A stretch of 64,000 nt of DNA, taken from positions 124,001 to 188,000 of the forward strand of contig JADDOH010000481.1 of assembly GCA_016648135.1 (NCBI GenBank), given 5' to 3'. Source of the stretch: Agrypnia vestita (taxonomy: Eukaryota > Arthropoda > Insecta > Trichoptera > Phryganeidae). The notes under the pieces were generated by a model. It was not told where the DNA came from. It saw only the letters and a program-made list of their open reading frames with translations, and searched no databases. Positions within the stretch are counted from its first letter, which is position 1, and each line of letters starts with the position of its first letter. This document shows, piece by piece, positions 28,690-39,213 of this stretch. Both the position numbers and the translations under genes were made by a program.

Positions 28690-29970
28690 TGTTTACAAAA
28701 TGTCATACCTTCAATATTGATTATTTATTGTTTCAAGCTAATCAATGTTCTCTATTCCTTATCGAAATTACTGACTGTATTAATGGGTGTGGCTTATTTT
28801 ATTCCTGTAAAAAAATGTACATTATTTAAGGTTTAGGTTGATTCCAGTCAGTGCGACTTGAAGATGAATACATATTTGCTAAAATTTCAATTTGAAGAGA
28901 GGCACTTATGTTTCCAAAATATTATCAAGAGATTTGCTAAAATTGTAATGTACTCTTGGTAATCGTATTGACACATATTTATTTATTTATTATTCCCGAT
29001 TATGTTAGATGTATCATTTATCTGAGTCCGAGAATGCCGATTTTAAATGAACATCACGGAAGTTGTCCCTTGGAATCAACAGCCTTCAAGATTACAAACC
29101 ATCTGAATTATTTGGTGCTTGTACCAAAAATTGCAATAATTCTCAGTGTTGTGAAATGCATACATCTGGTACCTTTAATCTTATTACAAATATGTATTCA
29201 GTTTCAACGATTGGTGATTGTGATAAGTTTGCCGGCCTAGCAGCGAGAAATTGTTTCAATAATTATGCTTTATCAAGGTTCATGTGCGCATGAAAAATTC
29301 TACACTAGACCTGCACACGTATCGTCGACCAGGCCCACCCGCTGACGATGACTTTACCGCTACTGGATGCGTAGTGTTAAAGCGAGGAAGATGTTGAGGA
29401 GTTGACTGTCTTGAACTGAAGGTGGACCACTGTGTCATAATTTCGCTCTTCCGCAGAGAGAGCACCGGGCCCACATTCTCTAGAACTAATAATTATTTTT
29501 GTAGCTAACCTGCTGTTGAATTTGAAAAGTTTATAGCTTTCTATGTACAAAAAGATTTATTTGTTATACACAGTTGTTATGTACCTAATAAAAAATGCAA
29601 CACCAAATATGTATCAACTATCTATTTGTTTTTAAATTGACTTAAGTTTTTATTTGATTATTATTGGTGCTACAACTCATTGTGAGAATGGGAATGTCTC
29701 CATACGCACGTCTCTTGCAGCCTGCCTCCAGTTATTTACGCCCGAGATATGTTGCTTGTCTCGACACTGTCTCACCACCGAGGAGATCCGTTAGCCCCGC
29801 AGATAGCCGGGACTTAGCCTGAGTTGAAGCACTATCAATGATCATGATTATATACTTCCTTTAAGGATTTAATATGATTTTTTTCTACAGAAGAATATAG
29901 GATTTGCTATTAAAGAGTTAAGGTTGTTATTACTATTGTTGGACATATTTGTGTATTAAAGAAAACAGAT
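28690..29970. other. intergenic with one cysteine-rich open stretch
   Basis: Mostly featureless. An 80-codon open stretch at 29051-29293 (plus strand) carries eight cysteines, including FGACTKNCNNSQCCE, but has no in-frame ATG and no good splice acceptor. I cannot call it a gene. Confidence 0.3.
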
Positions 29971-30099
29971 ATTTTATATGAACCGTACATTGTACTGAGA
30001 AGCAAATCTCAATGTTTCGCTGATGTCTTATTCAGCATCATCAGGAGAAGCAAAAAGTCGAGTTTTGCTTCTCAGTAAAGTGTACGGTTCATATAAAAT
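29971..30099. repeat. palindrome with hammerhead-like core
   Basis: The outer arms TTTTATATGAACCGTAC and GTACGGTTCATATAAAA are perfect complements, and an inner pair GAGAAGCAAA/TTTGCTTCTC is also present. The core boxes lie between them on the minus strand. Confidence 0.6.
30014..30044 (-). ncRNA. hammerhead-ribozyme-like core in palindrome
   Basis: On the minus strand CTGATGA, the stem GCTGA/TCAGC with an eight-base loop, then GAAAC. It differs in sequence from the other two groups but keeps the same core. Confidence 0.5.
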
Positions 30100-30429
30100 A
30101 TCCGTTTCCGATACATTTACGATGAAGGAGGAAACACTGCTCGCTAACATTAGTAATCCCTAATAAGTAATTTGGTCTATTTTGCCTTTTTCTCTACTAA
30201 AAAATGTCCCTAAATTAGTGTCATACCTATACGAGCATGAGATGATTTTACTCCACGGGTGCGAACATCTGACGCTCGTCTTTCTACGAACGATTGGCGC
30301 TACCAACTCACTCTTAATGTAATTGACAAGATTGGGTACTTACATTGAGTCGCTGCGCTCGAGGAAAAAAGAAAACAATACTGTTGATTGATTATGTATT
30401 CATAAAGGTTACAAAGAATGTTAGTACTG
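30100..30429. other. intergenic, nothing recognised
   Basis: No feature supported. Confidence 0.35.
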
Positions 30430-30575
30430 GATATTGTAAAGTGTTAGGTAAGCACTATTCAAAACTGTGTCACATCAGCCCTGATGATGAACCCTGCAAT
30501 GGAATCCGAAGCGTTGGCCAGAGAGGTCGCATATACACGGCAGAATATCCCAGAAAACTATACACAGAAGACTGT
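30430..30575 (+). mobile_element. terminal repeat with hammerhead-like core, group B copy 2
   Basis: Contains CATCAGCCCTGATGATGA, the GGCCAGAGAGGTCGCATATA hairpin and CCCAGAAAACTATACACAG, all shared with 34695-34880 and 45218-45290. In this copy the GAAAC box is GAAGC (30508-30512), which should impair a hammerhead. Confidence 0.5.
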
Positions 30576-31350
30576 TAGGTAAGCAGATGCCCGGTAGTGT
30601 TAAGTCGATAGGATGCACTCCCGTGATGTTAAGTTATATCAAGTGCTGTAGAAAACTGGCTGCTGGTGTAGAAGTGCTCGTCTTCTCGTCGTTCGGTAAA
30701 ACAGAGTGGTGTGGTCTAGATCAGCCATACTCAACGTGCGGCCTGCCAGGCTTTTATATGCGGCCCGAAACACGTTTATTATCAAGAACGCGATTTAAAA
30801 AAATCAGACATTTTAAATTTTGAATATCTTGAAATATCCACGGACAAAAAGTAAATTCCTATCACTTTAAAACTGGCGATTTCTATAGTTTAAGAATGAA
30901 TTGGATATTTCAGCCATAGACAGTTTCAACCACAAAGTGTAAGTTTCGTGTTTGTCATGTAATTTTTTGGTAATTTTTTTAGTGACCCTCGTATTCCACA
31001 TTCATTCATTACTTTCAGTAAAATCTGTTGTTTCAGTGTGTCGAGTACTTTTTCGAAATCTAAATATTATTCCAGTCAATTCCTTTTTATCATTAAAATA
31101 ATTCACACAATTTTGAGTATGTCCAAATCCTTGTACAAAAGTGGTATAGTATTTCAATGCATCGTGCCTATAGGGTTTCCCGCCACAATGAGGTCTATGC
31201 AACTTTGGACATTTTTTTCCTTTTATAATTTCATCCCTCGTTGCGCCTGCAAGGTGTTGGAATCCATGCTCATAAATCAAGTTTTCTTTTATTAAATTGT
31301 TTTTGTTAAGACCCTAAACAAAAATAAACGCTTGGATATATGTATTTATA
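30576..31350. other. intergenic, nothing recognised
   Basis: A minus-strand open stretch (31002-31280) includes QGFGHTQNC, which recalls LINE ORF1 zinc knuckles, but the other cysteines are absent. It stays unassigned. Confidence 0.3.
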
Positions 31351-32256
31351 CAGGGGAGGGGAAGGGGTATGAGAATAGGGGGTGGGGAAATATCGCCTAT
31401 GTTATCCACTGCGTCCTAAAGAATAATTTTCCAAATTATGAGTCCGATCGGTCAAACGGCACAGATTTGCATCGAAAATATGTCAGGGGGAGGGGAAGCG
31501 GTATGAGAATAGGGGAGAGGTATCACTATGTTATCCGCTGCGTCCTAAAGAATAAGTTTTCAAATTATGAGTCCGATTGGTCAAACGGTACGGATTTGCA
31601 TCGAAAATATGTCAGGGGGAGGGGAAGGGGTATGAGAATAGGGGGGAAATATCGCCTATGTTATACGCCGAGTCCTAGAGAATAAGTTCAAATTTTGAGT
31701 CCGATCGGTTAAATGGTACAGATTTGCATCTAAAATATGTCAGGGGGAGGGTAAGCGGTATGAGGATAGGGGGGAAATATCGCCTATGTTACACGCCGAG
31801 TCCTAAAGAATAATTTTCCAAATTTTGAGTCCGATCGGTCAAATAGTACAGATTTGCATCGAAAATATGCCGGGGGGGGAAGCGGTATGAGAATTGGAGG
31901 GAAATATTGCCTTTGTTACCCGCTGAGCCTTAAAGAATAATTTCCCAAATTTTGAGTCCGATCGGTCAAACGGTACAGATTTGCATCGAAAATATGTCAG
32001 GGGGAGGGGAAGGGGTATGAAAATAAGGGGGAAATATCGTCTATGTTATCCGCTGGGTCCTAAAGAATAATTTTCCAAATTTTGAGTCCGATCGGTCAAA
32101 CGGCACAGATTTGCATCGAAAATATGTCAGGGGAAGGGGTATGAGAATAGGGGGGAAATGTTGCCTATGTTACCCGCCGGGTCCTAAAGCATAAGTATGC
32201 AAAATTTGAATCGAATCGGACAAACGGTGTGGATTTGTATAGAGAACACACAGACA
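31351..32256. repeat. 129-bp tandem repeat, seven copies
   Basis: Units start at about 31351, 31484, 31613, 31741, 31870, 31998 and 32128, 128-133 bases apart. Landmarks in each are CAGGGGGAGGGGAAG, GAGTCCGATCGGTCAAA and CAGATTTGCATCGAAAATATG. The usual spacing is a multiple of three, so the first units share one open frame; this is likely a by-product. Two inverted units appear at 33625-33910. Confidence 0.85.
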
Positions 32257-33099
32257 GACATTGAGTTTTATAGGTATAGATGAGAAAAAATACACTTTTT
32301 GTATAACATTAAATGGCTTCTTTTTTTCACTTTTTAACGATCCAAAAAAGTCAATATGGAACTTTTTGCACATCCGTCTTTGTTCTACTATCATGACGAT
32401 TTGAGAAAGTATTGAATGCTTGTTAATGGGTTGTTTCATTTCAGTGATCCTGTGATAAAAATGGTTAGACACGTATACTCACTTTATAAGCCAAGTGAGC
32501 AAGGAAGGCTACACTGTATATTTTAATGTTTTATAATATTACTAGCTGTAACCCGTCAAAAATGACGGTAATTTTACATGTCGGTTAGCAAAGAATCAGT
32601 ATTTATTTATTTATAGGTACCTATATAAAAAAAAAGAAAAACATAAAAAATATTTTTACTATAATGTTATGGACATTACACGAAGTTACGACGGACGGAC
32701 ATACGTAAATAATGATAATATCTAAACCATTTTTTTTTAATTTTTAAAATTATGTAAACACACTGAGAAAACTCAATTTTTGTTGACAGTGCTTTTATTT
32801 ATTGTCAGAAAAGAGACCTGGCGCATTGCATGTTAAAGATTTTATTTTATCAAAACGACGCCGAACGTTGAAAACAGTCATCACAAGTAAACAATTGATG
32901 AGCTTTGAGTTGATGAGTGACCCTTCGTGTGAATGTTATGCCTCGCAAACAAAGTACATTTGTATGTGTTTTCAAGTTGCTCAATAAATGCCCTTTCTGA
33001 TAGAATAATTTCATAAAATCTGCAAAAGTTCAATGTTTTTTGTTGTCATATGTTGTGAATGTATGACAACAAAGTTGTTATTTATTGAAATTGAAATGA
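32257..33099. repeat. end of the minisatellite element and retroposon remnants
   Basis: CATTGAGTTTTATAGGTATAG (from 32258) is mirrored at 33627-33650. From 32545 the block CTGTAACCCGTC and ATTACACGAAGTTACGACGG resembles the tail of a retroposon; the second block recurs at 51150-51180. No gene. Confidence 0.5.
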
Positions 33100-33520
33100 T
33101 TGAACGTATGGACTCAAGCCGAATCGAAACCTTTTGTTTGTTCTGAATGTAGTTATTAATTAAAATTGACGAATTCACTCAGAACGTGCACAGAAACCGT
33201 ATGCATGTTCTGAATGTAGTTATTAGTCGAAATTGACGTATTCACTCAAGCTGGCTCGAAACCTTATCCATGTTCTGAATGTAGTTATTAATTAAAATTG
33301 ACGAATTCACTCAAGCTGGATCGAAACCGTATGCATGTTCTGAATGTAGTTATTAATCGAAATTGACTTATTCACTCAAGCTGGCTCGAAACCTAATCCA
33401 TGTTCTGAATGTAGTTATTAATTGAAATTGAAGTACTTTTTCAATCAAGCTGGATTGAAACCGTATGCATGTTCTGAGTGTAGTTATTTATTTAAATTGA
33501 CGTATTCAAACAAAATTAAT
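33100..33520. repeat. 65-bp tandem array with 130-bp dimer pattern
   Basis: GTTCTGAATGTAGTTATTA recurs at about 33139, 33206, 33271, 33336, 33401 and 33471. Alternate units read GAAACCGTATGCATG and GAAACCT(T/A)ATCCATG. The true period is therefore a 130-bp dimer. Confidence 0.8.
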
Positions 33521-33624
33521 AAGAGCCATGCACATGTTATGAATGCATTTATTCATTGAAAATGACACATTATGACACAAAATGACACTTTAACTAGATA
33601 AAAACTGTTTGTACGTTCTAATTA

Positions 33625-33910
33625 CAATCTATACCTATAAAACTCAATGTATGTTTGTCTGTTATCTATACAAATATACACCATTTATCCGATTCAACTC
33701 AAATTTTGCATACTTATTCTTCAAGACCCGGCTGGTAACAAAGATAACTCCCCCCCCTCCCCTTTTACACCACGCCCTCGCCATAAATATTTTTTGTACA
33801 AATCTACACCGTTTGCCGATCCGATTCATATTTTTCATTCTTATTCTTTTGGTCCCGGTGGAATACATAGGCCACAATTCCCTCCTGGACGTCCTTTCCA
33901 TCCCAGTCTA
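33625..33910. repeat. inverted units of the 129-bp repeat
   Basis: Begins CTATACCTATAAAACTCAATG, the complement of 32258-32280, and continues with two diverged units in reverse orientation. The two blocks could be the ends of one element of about 2.5 kb. Confidence 0.55.
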
Positions 33911-34399
33911 GATTAAACGGAAACATTGTATCTAGCCGTTTCTTGACTTAATTTTTTCATTGTGACTGGTTTGGAGAAACTCTGGCACTGTTAATTTTAC
34001 TTGCGAAACTTTTTCGCTTTCTTGACGGCAAATAAATATCACATAGATATCAACAAAGCCCTGAAATCCCGAAGCCTCATTATTATTGTACACTTGTAAT
34101 CAAAGCGTATATTACTGTTTATACGTGTTTAAATCTGTCTCTGGATATAGACACAGATAAGAATTTCGTAATATCATAATTTTTTCCTGTGTTCAGTAGG
34201 TATATTACGACGACAAAACCGATTTATTTTTGTGACTATTACTTCAAACATAATTTGAGATAACATAAAGATCGAAAAATCGAGGTTATATTTTTTACCT
34301 CTAAAAGGCCAAGAGCCGACATTACCATATTGAGAATTCTTGCTAGAATTGAATTTGGTATATTCATTCAAACTAAATTTATTTTATTTTTTTATTTAA
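33911..34399. other. intergenic, nothing recognised
   Basis: AT-rich spacer between two tandem arrays. Confidence 0.35.
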
Positions 34400-34690
34400 T
34401 ATTAAAACTACATTTAAATTTTCGTGTTGTGAATGTAGTTTTCATTGAATTTGATATATTCATTCATACAAGATAGAAACCGTTTTCGTGTTGTGACTAT
34501 AGTTATTAATTGAATTTGGTTTATTAATTCTAACTAAATAGGAACCGTTTTCGTGTTGTGAATGTAGTTAGTAATTGATTTTGGTATATTCATTCAAACA
34601 ATATAGCAACCGTTTTCGTATTGTGTATAAAGTTATTCATTGATATATCTGGTATATTCATTCAAACTAGTTTAGAATTAAAAATGTACC
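34400..34690. repeat. second tandem array, about 65-70 bp units
   Basis: Four units share CGTTTTCGTGTTGTGAATGTAG and TATTCATTCAAAC. They resemble the 33100-33520 units in layout (GAATGTAGTTATTAATTGAA, GAAACCGT) and probably come from the same array. Confidence 0.65.
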
Positions 34691-34694
34691 CAGG

Positions 34695-34880
34695 TTTTCA
34701 CGGCCGTTCAGAATTTTCTGTGTATATTTTTTTGGGATATTCTGCCGTGTATATGTGACCTCTCTGGCAGACATTTCGGATCCCATTGCAGAGTCCATCA
34801 ACAGGGATGATGTCTGATGATGAAACGTCGGCCAGAGTGGTCACATATACATGGCAGAATATTCCAGAAAACTATACACA
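34695..34880. mobile_element. inverted pair of group B terminal repeats
   Basis: The left half (minus strand) and right half (plus strand) are inverted copies meeting near 34808. The plus-strand half reads CTGATGATGAAACGTCGG: the stem between the hammerhead boxes has been lost, so this copy cannot be active. The left half keeps a stem but has GAAAT. Confidence 0.55.
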
Positions 34881-35309
34881 GTAGATTGGAATCTTTTTCG
34901 TGTTGCGAATTCAGTTTTTCATAAAAAATGACACACAGTCGGGCTAGATAGATATAAATAGTTTGTACGTTGTGAATGGAATTATTCAAAGAAATTTTTT
35001 CACTCTATTAATAATATATGTTCGCATATGCGCAAATGAATTCATTCTTAATTTAATCGGAAGATACGCCCGCTTTTAAAAATTTGCTCCGTCTCTCAAT
35101 AAATACATACAATATTATCTATTATGACAGTAATTTATATAAAATATTAAAAAAAATCATTTCTATTAAAAAATTAAAGCGAATCAATTTTTAATCACAA
35201 TGTGTCATGCAGCTGACAATTGGATTGCTATTCATTTCCTTATATATATCACCGCGGTGACGCGCTGCCGTGTGCTGCGAACTTTCCCGCCGAGCATAAA
35301 GCATTGATT
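34881..35309. other. intergenic, nothing recognised
   Basis: No supported feature. Confidence 0.35.
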
Positions 35310-35800
35310 TATGAGCGTGCTAATGTCATTCACCACGAGAAGAGATATCTTTTGAGCTCGTGTGAACAGGCTTGCTTATGAGCATGCTAATGTCATTCGC
35401 GGCTAGTATCTCAGCATGTGTGAACAGGCTTGCTTATGAGCATGCTTATGTCATTCGTGGCTAGTATCTATCGATTATGAATGCGATCTTCTCAATCCGC
35501 GACAGATAAAATAAATATGGCGCATTGGGCAGATGATAAAACATTACTTTTCGTCACTTATTATAGGAATCACGAATGTTTGTGGAATACTCGGTCACCG
35601 TGGTGTAAAAATAATATAGCTAGAAATAATGTTTATGAAACTTTATATAGCCATGAATGATTCAAATCTTACAATAAGTTTATAAAATAAAATAAAATAA
35701 AATTATAAAAACTAAAATCAAAAATGTGCGGATGGAAACTCGGGAACTGTTTTGATTTATTGGTTCACTTGAATTTTCTATTTCAGCTTGCAAAGTTTCA
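35310..35800 (+). mobile_element. Harbinger-type remnant with MADF fragment, copy 1
   Basis: It shares a long inverted similarity with 41190-41610: landmarks TGAACAGGCTTGCTTATGAG, AAAACATTACTTTTCGTCAC and CTTGAATTTTCTATTTCAG. Several GAGCATGCTAATG motifs mark the left side. It carries the MADF-like frame 35517-35660. Confidence 0.6.
35517..35660 (+). pseudogene. MADF-like DNA-binding fragment
   Basis: The 47-codon frame MAHWADDKTLLFVTYYRN continues HECLWNTRSPWCKNNIARNN and VYETLY, matching the opening of MADF domains ('LI--Y---P-LWD---P-Y-N---R--A---I'). MADF proteins are encoded beside the transposase in Harbinger-type elements. The downstream part is missing. Confidence 0.6.
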
Positions 35801-35819
35801 ATTTTGAACCAGAGTTCCT

Positions 35820-36870
35820 CTCTTTTACTTTTACTTTTATCTAATGGTCAGCTGAGTACCGGGTCACTTGGACCCCTTGCTCATTCATCTTGATGTAATG
35901 TGAAGGGATTTTAGACTTCACTTAAAAACAAATGAATGTGAGGGAGTGGGGAGTTACTGCAAGATGGCGCAGGATTGCTGCGGGGGTTGGTGCAAGTGGG
36001 GGAGGGTCCCCCAGGAGGACCATTTTAGGTCTATCGTTTCGTGTGATGACCACGTCGTAACATGACTTTACGTTTGAAGTGGGGTTTTATTGGAAGGCGT
36101 AGCCTGCATAATGTATCCTGACTAAGGTCCTGAGACTGACTCTTTGGAGCGGGATGTCAAAGTCGTAGGGTGGTTTGGTGTGGGTGGTTTGTCCCTATCT
36201 GGCTTGAGTGAGAGAGAGCGGTTGCGCTTGTGGTTTGGTTGTTGGCATTTAGATGAGGATAACTTATCTGCAGTGGTGGGTGTGGATTTGGCTGAACTTT
36301 TGTTCAGTGGGCGGTGTGGAGGCGTATTGGTACGTTTAGATAATTGTGTGGATGATTTGATCCTGTTCGGTTTTGGAGTGCCCGGGGAGGGGCTGGAGGC
36401 AAAGGTGTGGCGAGGGCTGTGGCGGGGGCTTGGGTTGAGTGTTTGATCGGTGGTGGTTCATTATCGAAGGTGAGGACTGGAGTGAGAATGGGGGAGGGAT
36501 GTATACCCCTTGTTTCGGTTGGTGATTTGGTGTGAGTTTCGGGGGGACTTTGGTCAATTGTGGGGTGGCAGGCGCTGGCGGCGGGGTGAGCGAGGGGTGG
36601 CGGAGTGGGGGAGATTATCTGATGGGTGTCGGTGGGGTGGGGAGGCGGTGAGGTTGCGCCAGGTGTGGTCTGTGGAAGACCGTAAGGTGGTGCTATTCCT
36701 GCACAAATACAGGCAAAGGTTTGAACTAGAAGATACATATCTTCTTCATGACTGAATTTGTAGTCTGGGACGCTTAATCCATTCGGGGAAATTTGGATCG
36801 TAAACCGCGGTTTGATGAGCAGTGAGGTAGGGCTCGTATTTACTCATTGCGGTGGTTTAGGTAAGTGGCT
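35820..36870 (-). other. G-rich block, possible retrotransposon ORF1 remnant on the minus strand
   Basis: Composition differs sharply from the surroundings: the plus strand is rich in G, the minus strand in C. The longest minus-strand frame (36738-36304) is Pro- and Thr-rich (for example PPYGLPQTTPGATSPPPHP) without stops. Just upstream another frame begins MSKYEPYLTAHQTAVYD. Pro-rich ORF1 proteins occur in LINEs, but I see no zinc knuckle or other diagnostic motif. Confidence 0.3.
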
Positions 36871-37395
36871 TTATCGTGAGAGCTGGGGGGGGGGGTGGTA
36901 GGGTGGGGTCCACGCGGTATAATGTAGACAGTATGTCGGGCAATAACAAGAATCGGAGCAAGTATTAGTACTTGAACTCTGACTGACAGTAGATCAAGCA
37001 AGCAAGGGTGGCTCACCAGAGGAGGGAGTGTGGCTGCAATTGGAGTCCTTGTTGGAGTTATTCGTCCATTAGCAACCGAAGTAATTCAAACTTGCACACT
37101 GCATTGGCTTACGACTATAACGAGTTCGTTTGTGTCCTGTACCCTGTGGTAAAATGCCCTAATAAGGACTAAAAAACCCACAGTATGCTGGCGAGTTTCA
37201 CTGTATTACACTAGTTGCACTGAATTTAAATCACTCTAGAATATGATGCTGTAAGAATAAAATAATAAGATATAATAGTAAAATAAAGATATAATAGTAA
37301 AAAAAACAAATCATTGAACTAGTAAAAAGAGTAAGGAAATGTATCTACATATTCGTTAGATTAAGAAATATTTTAAGTACAAAAATTATTAAAAA
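36871..37395. other. intergenic, nothing recognised
   Basis: Starts with a G run at 36887-36896. No gene. Confidence 0.35.
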
Positions 37396-37800
37396 TGTTT
37401 ATTACGCCATTGTTCCCTCTTTACTCATATACGATGTTATCGGATGGGGAGGTTGTTATAAGAAAAATATAAACTCAGTAAAAATATCACAAAGGATTAT
37501 CATTAAAGTAATACTGAAAAAAAAATCTACATTTACAACAAAAGATCTCTTTAAATTGTTTCCTGTACCAAACGTAGATGATATTTTCAAGCAAGTTTCC
37601 ATATTAAAAATATGTAAAGAAAAAACCTTACAGAAAACCAGGAATATTTCAAACTTATGAGAAATGGAAACCAATTCATAATGCCTAAATGTAAAACAAT
37701 CCAAATGCAGCATCACTATATTTATAAAGCAATTAATTACTATAACAACTTACTTATCGAGATACGATGCGTCATACGAGCAAATCGAAAAAATTAAAAT
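37396..37800 (+). mobile_element. LINE reverse transcriptase C-terminus
   Basis: The frame reads VYYAIVPSLLIYDVIGWGG and CYKKNINSVKISQRIIIKVI, the 'Y-I--WGG-Y----L---Q--I-K' signature after the catalytic core of CR1/jockey-type LINEs. After a frameshift it continues INYYNNLLIEI. Dead copy. Confidence 0.7.
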
Positions 37801-38605
37801 TTTGCTAAAATCAAACTTAAATTCATAAATCATTTAAACCTATAGATTTTTTCAAAATAACTCCTATACTTTCATTATCAAATTACCTTTTTTACTATAT
37901 TAATAAGTAACTTGTATACACTATGTACCTATATTATAACAAGGAATAAGAACTGTGGCTCCTTCATCAGACTCAAGAGCTTTTCTTCACTGATGAGGTC
38001 TACATGACTACCAAGTATTTAAAAAAAATGTTAATCTGATATGTTATATACAAGAACTGTATTTGTACCATAAATTAAATAAATAAAAAAATAAAAATAT
38101 TCATAATAAATTATGATATAATAGATATGTGAGAATTACACTGAATAGCACAGCGTCGCGCAGTACAGTATGATTACCGTACTACGCCACTTTGCTACAC
38201 AGTACAATATGATATATAATAAGTTATAAATACGATATGTGGGAAATGTGGGAGGGTTGTAGAATGATTTAGGAATGTGATAGGTTTTATAGTGGATGGG
38301 GAGAAGTGGAATATAGTATATAGTATAAGATAAAATAATAATAAAATAAATATATTTAAGTCTTAAATAAAATAAATATAAAAAGTCTTGAAGATAGATA
38401 GTGTCTGGGCACTTTCACTTCATACGGACGCGCGGCACTTTCGCACCCAGGACTGTGCAGTCCTGCGGCAGCAGTATAGCTCTGCTTTATCGTGGTGTTA
38501 TCCAAATTCAGTGACTCCTGAAGCATGAGTAGAAGAGACGTCATGGCGTAGCTTCCGATGTGCAGGCGGCAATTTTGTCGAAGGTCAGTGGTGCGGTGTA
38601 GGTAA
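37801..38605. other. intergenic, LINE 3' tail then nothing recognised
   Basis: An A-rich end (AAATTAAATAAATAAAAAAAT near 38072) probably closes the LINE fragment. The rest holds no supported feature. Confidence 0.4.
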
Positions 38606-38750
38606 GGTAGCCGGCTAACATCTTGAAAATTCTCGGCGTAGTGGGGGGAAGTTTGCGCATGTACCATTCCACCAATAAGACCCAAATTTTGTCTTCTGCG
38701 CATTCCCCCACTACGCCAAATAATTTCAAGAAATTTGCCGGCAACTGTAC
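38606..38750. repeat. hairpin MITE with GCCGGC ends, copy 1
   Basis: The ends TAGCCGGC and GCCGGCAACTGTA enclose two arms that include GGCGTAGTGGGGG and its complement. The short middle (TACCATTCCACCAATAAGAC) is not paired. A copy lies 460 bases downstream. TA flanks both. Confidence 0.65.
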
Positions 38751-39069
38751 TGACCTTCCCGGCGCCGAAACCGGCAGCATGCCGTCGTGTGAGAGAACCT
38801 GGCCTAGCCGCTGGTGCATGACTCAACTTCTCTTAGTCAGCACAATAGATTCATCCATGCTAATGTAGGCCAGCCAACGCCTATGTGAGTCTGCTGGCTG
38901 TGCATTTTTGGCTCTGTGTAATACTCCAGGTTACGTATGTGTGTGTCCTCTGCTGTGCGTGTGTTATTTTCGCTGACCTGTCGCTCATAAGTGTGGTGCG
39001 ATGTCCGGGGTCAAAGCCTTTCCATCCTCTTCGGCGCGTGTGTCGTGGCCTGGATTGGTAGCTGGTACG

Positions 39070-39213
39070 GTAGCCGGCAAACATCTTGAAATTTTTCGGC
39101 GTAGTGGGGGAAAGTTTACGCATGTACCATTCCACCAACGAGACCCAAATTTTGTCTTCTGCGCATTCCCCCACTACGCCAAAATTTTTCAAGAAGTTTG
39201 CCGGCAACTGTAA
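39070..39213. repeat. hairpin MITE with GCCGGC ends, copy 2
   Basis: About 90 percent like copy 1 in the same orientation. Stronger complementarity is kept between CAAACATCTTGAAA and its mirror near 39190. Confidence 0.65.

Noticed and set aside
31002..31280. Minus-strand frame with QGFGHTQNC, considered as a LINE ORF1 zinc knuckle
   Set aside because: The partner cysteines are absent and neighbouring residues do not fit.
31332..31685. 117-codon repetitive plus-strand frame
   Set aside because: It follows from a tandem repeat whose period is a multiple of three, not from a gene.
33139..33480. Hammerhead core in the 65-bp tandem units (CTGAATG ... GAAACC)
   Set aside because: The first box is not CTGANGA and no stem joins the boxes.
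33100..33520. CRISPR-like array
   Set aside because: Units are contiguous and diverged with no unique spacers, and the DNA is eukaryotic.
38356..38826. 156-codon minus-strand frame
   Set aside because: It runs through a hairpin MITE and its parallel at 38881-39207 is the second MITE copy; no conserved protein.
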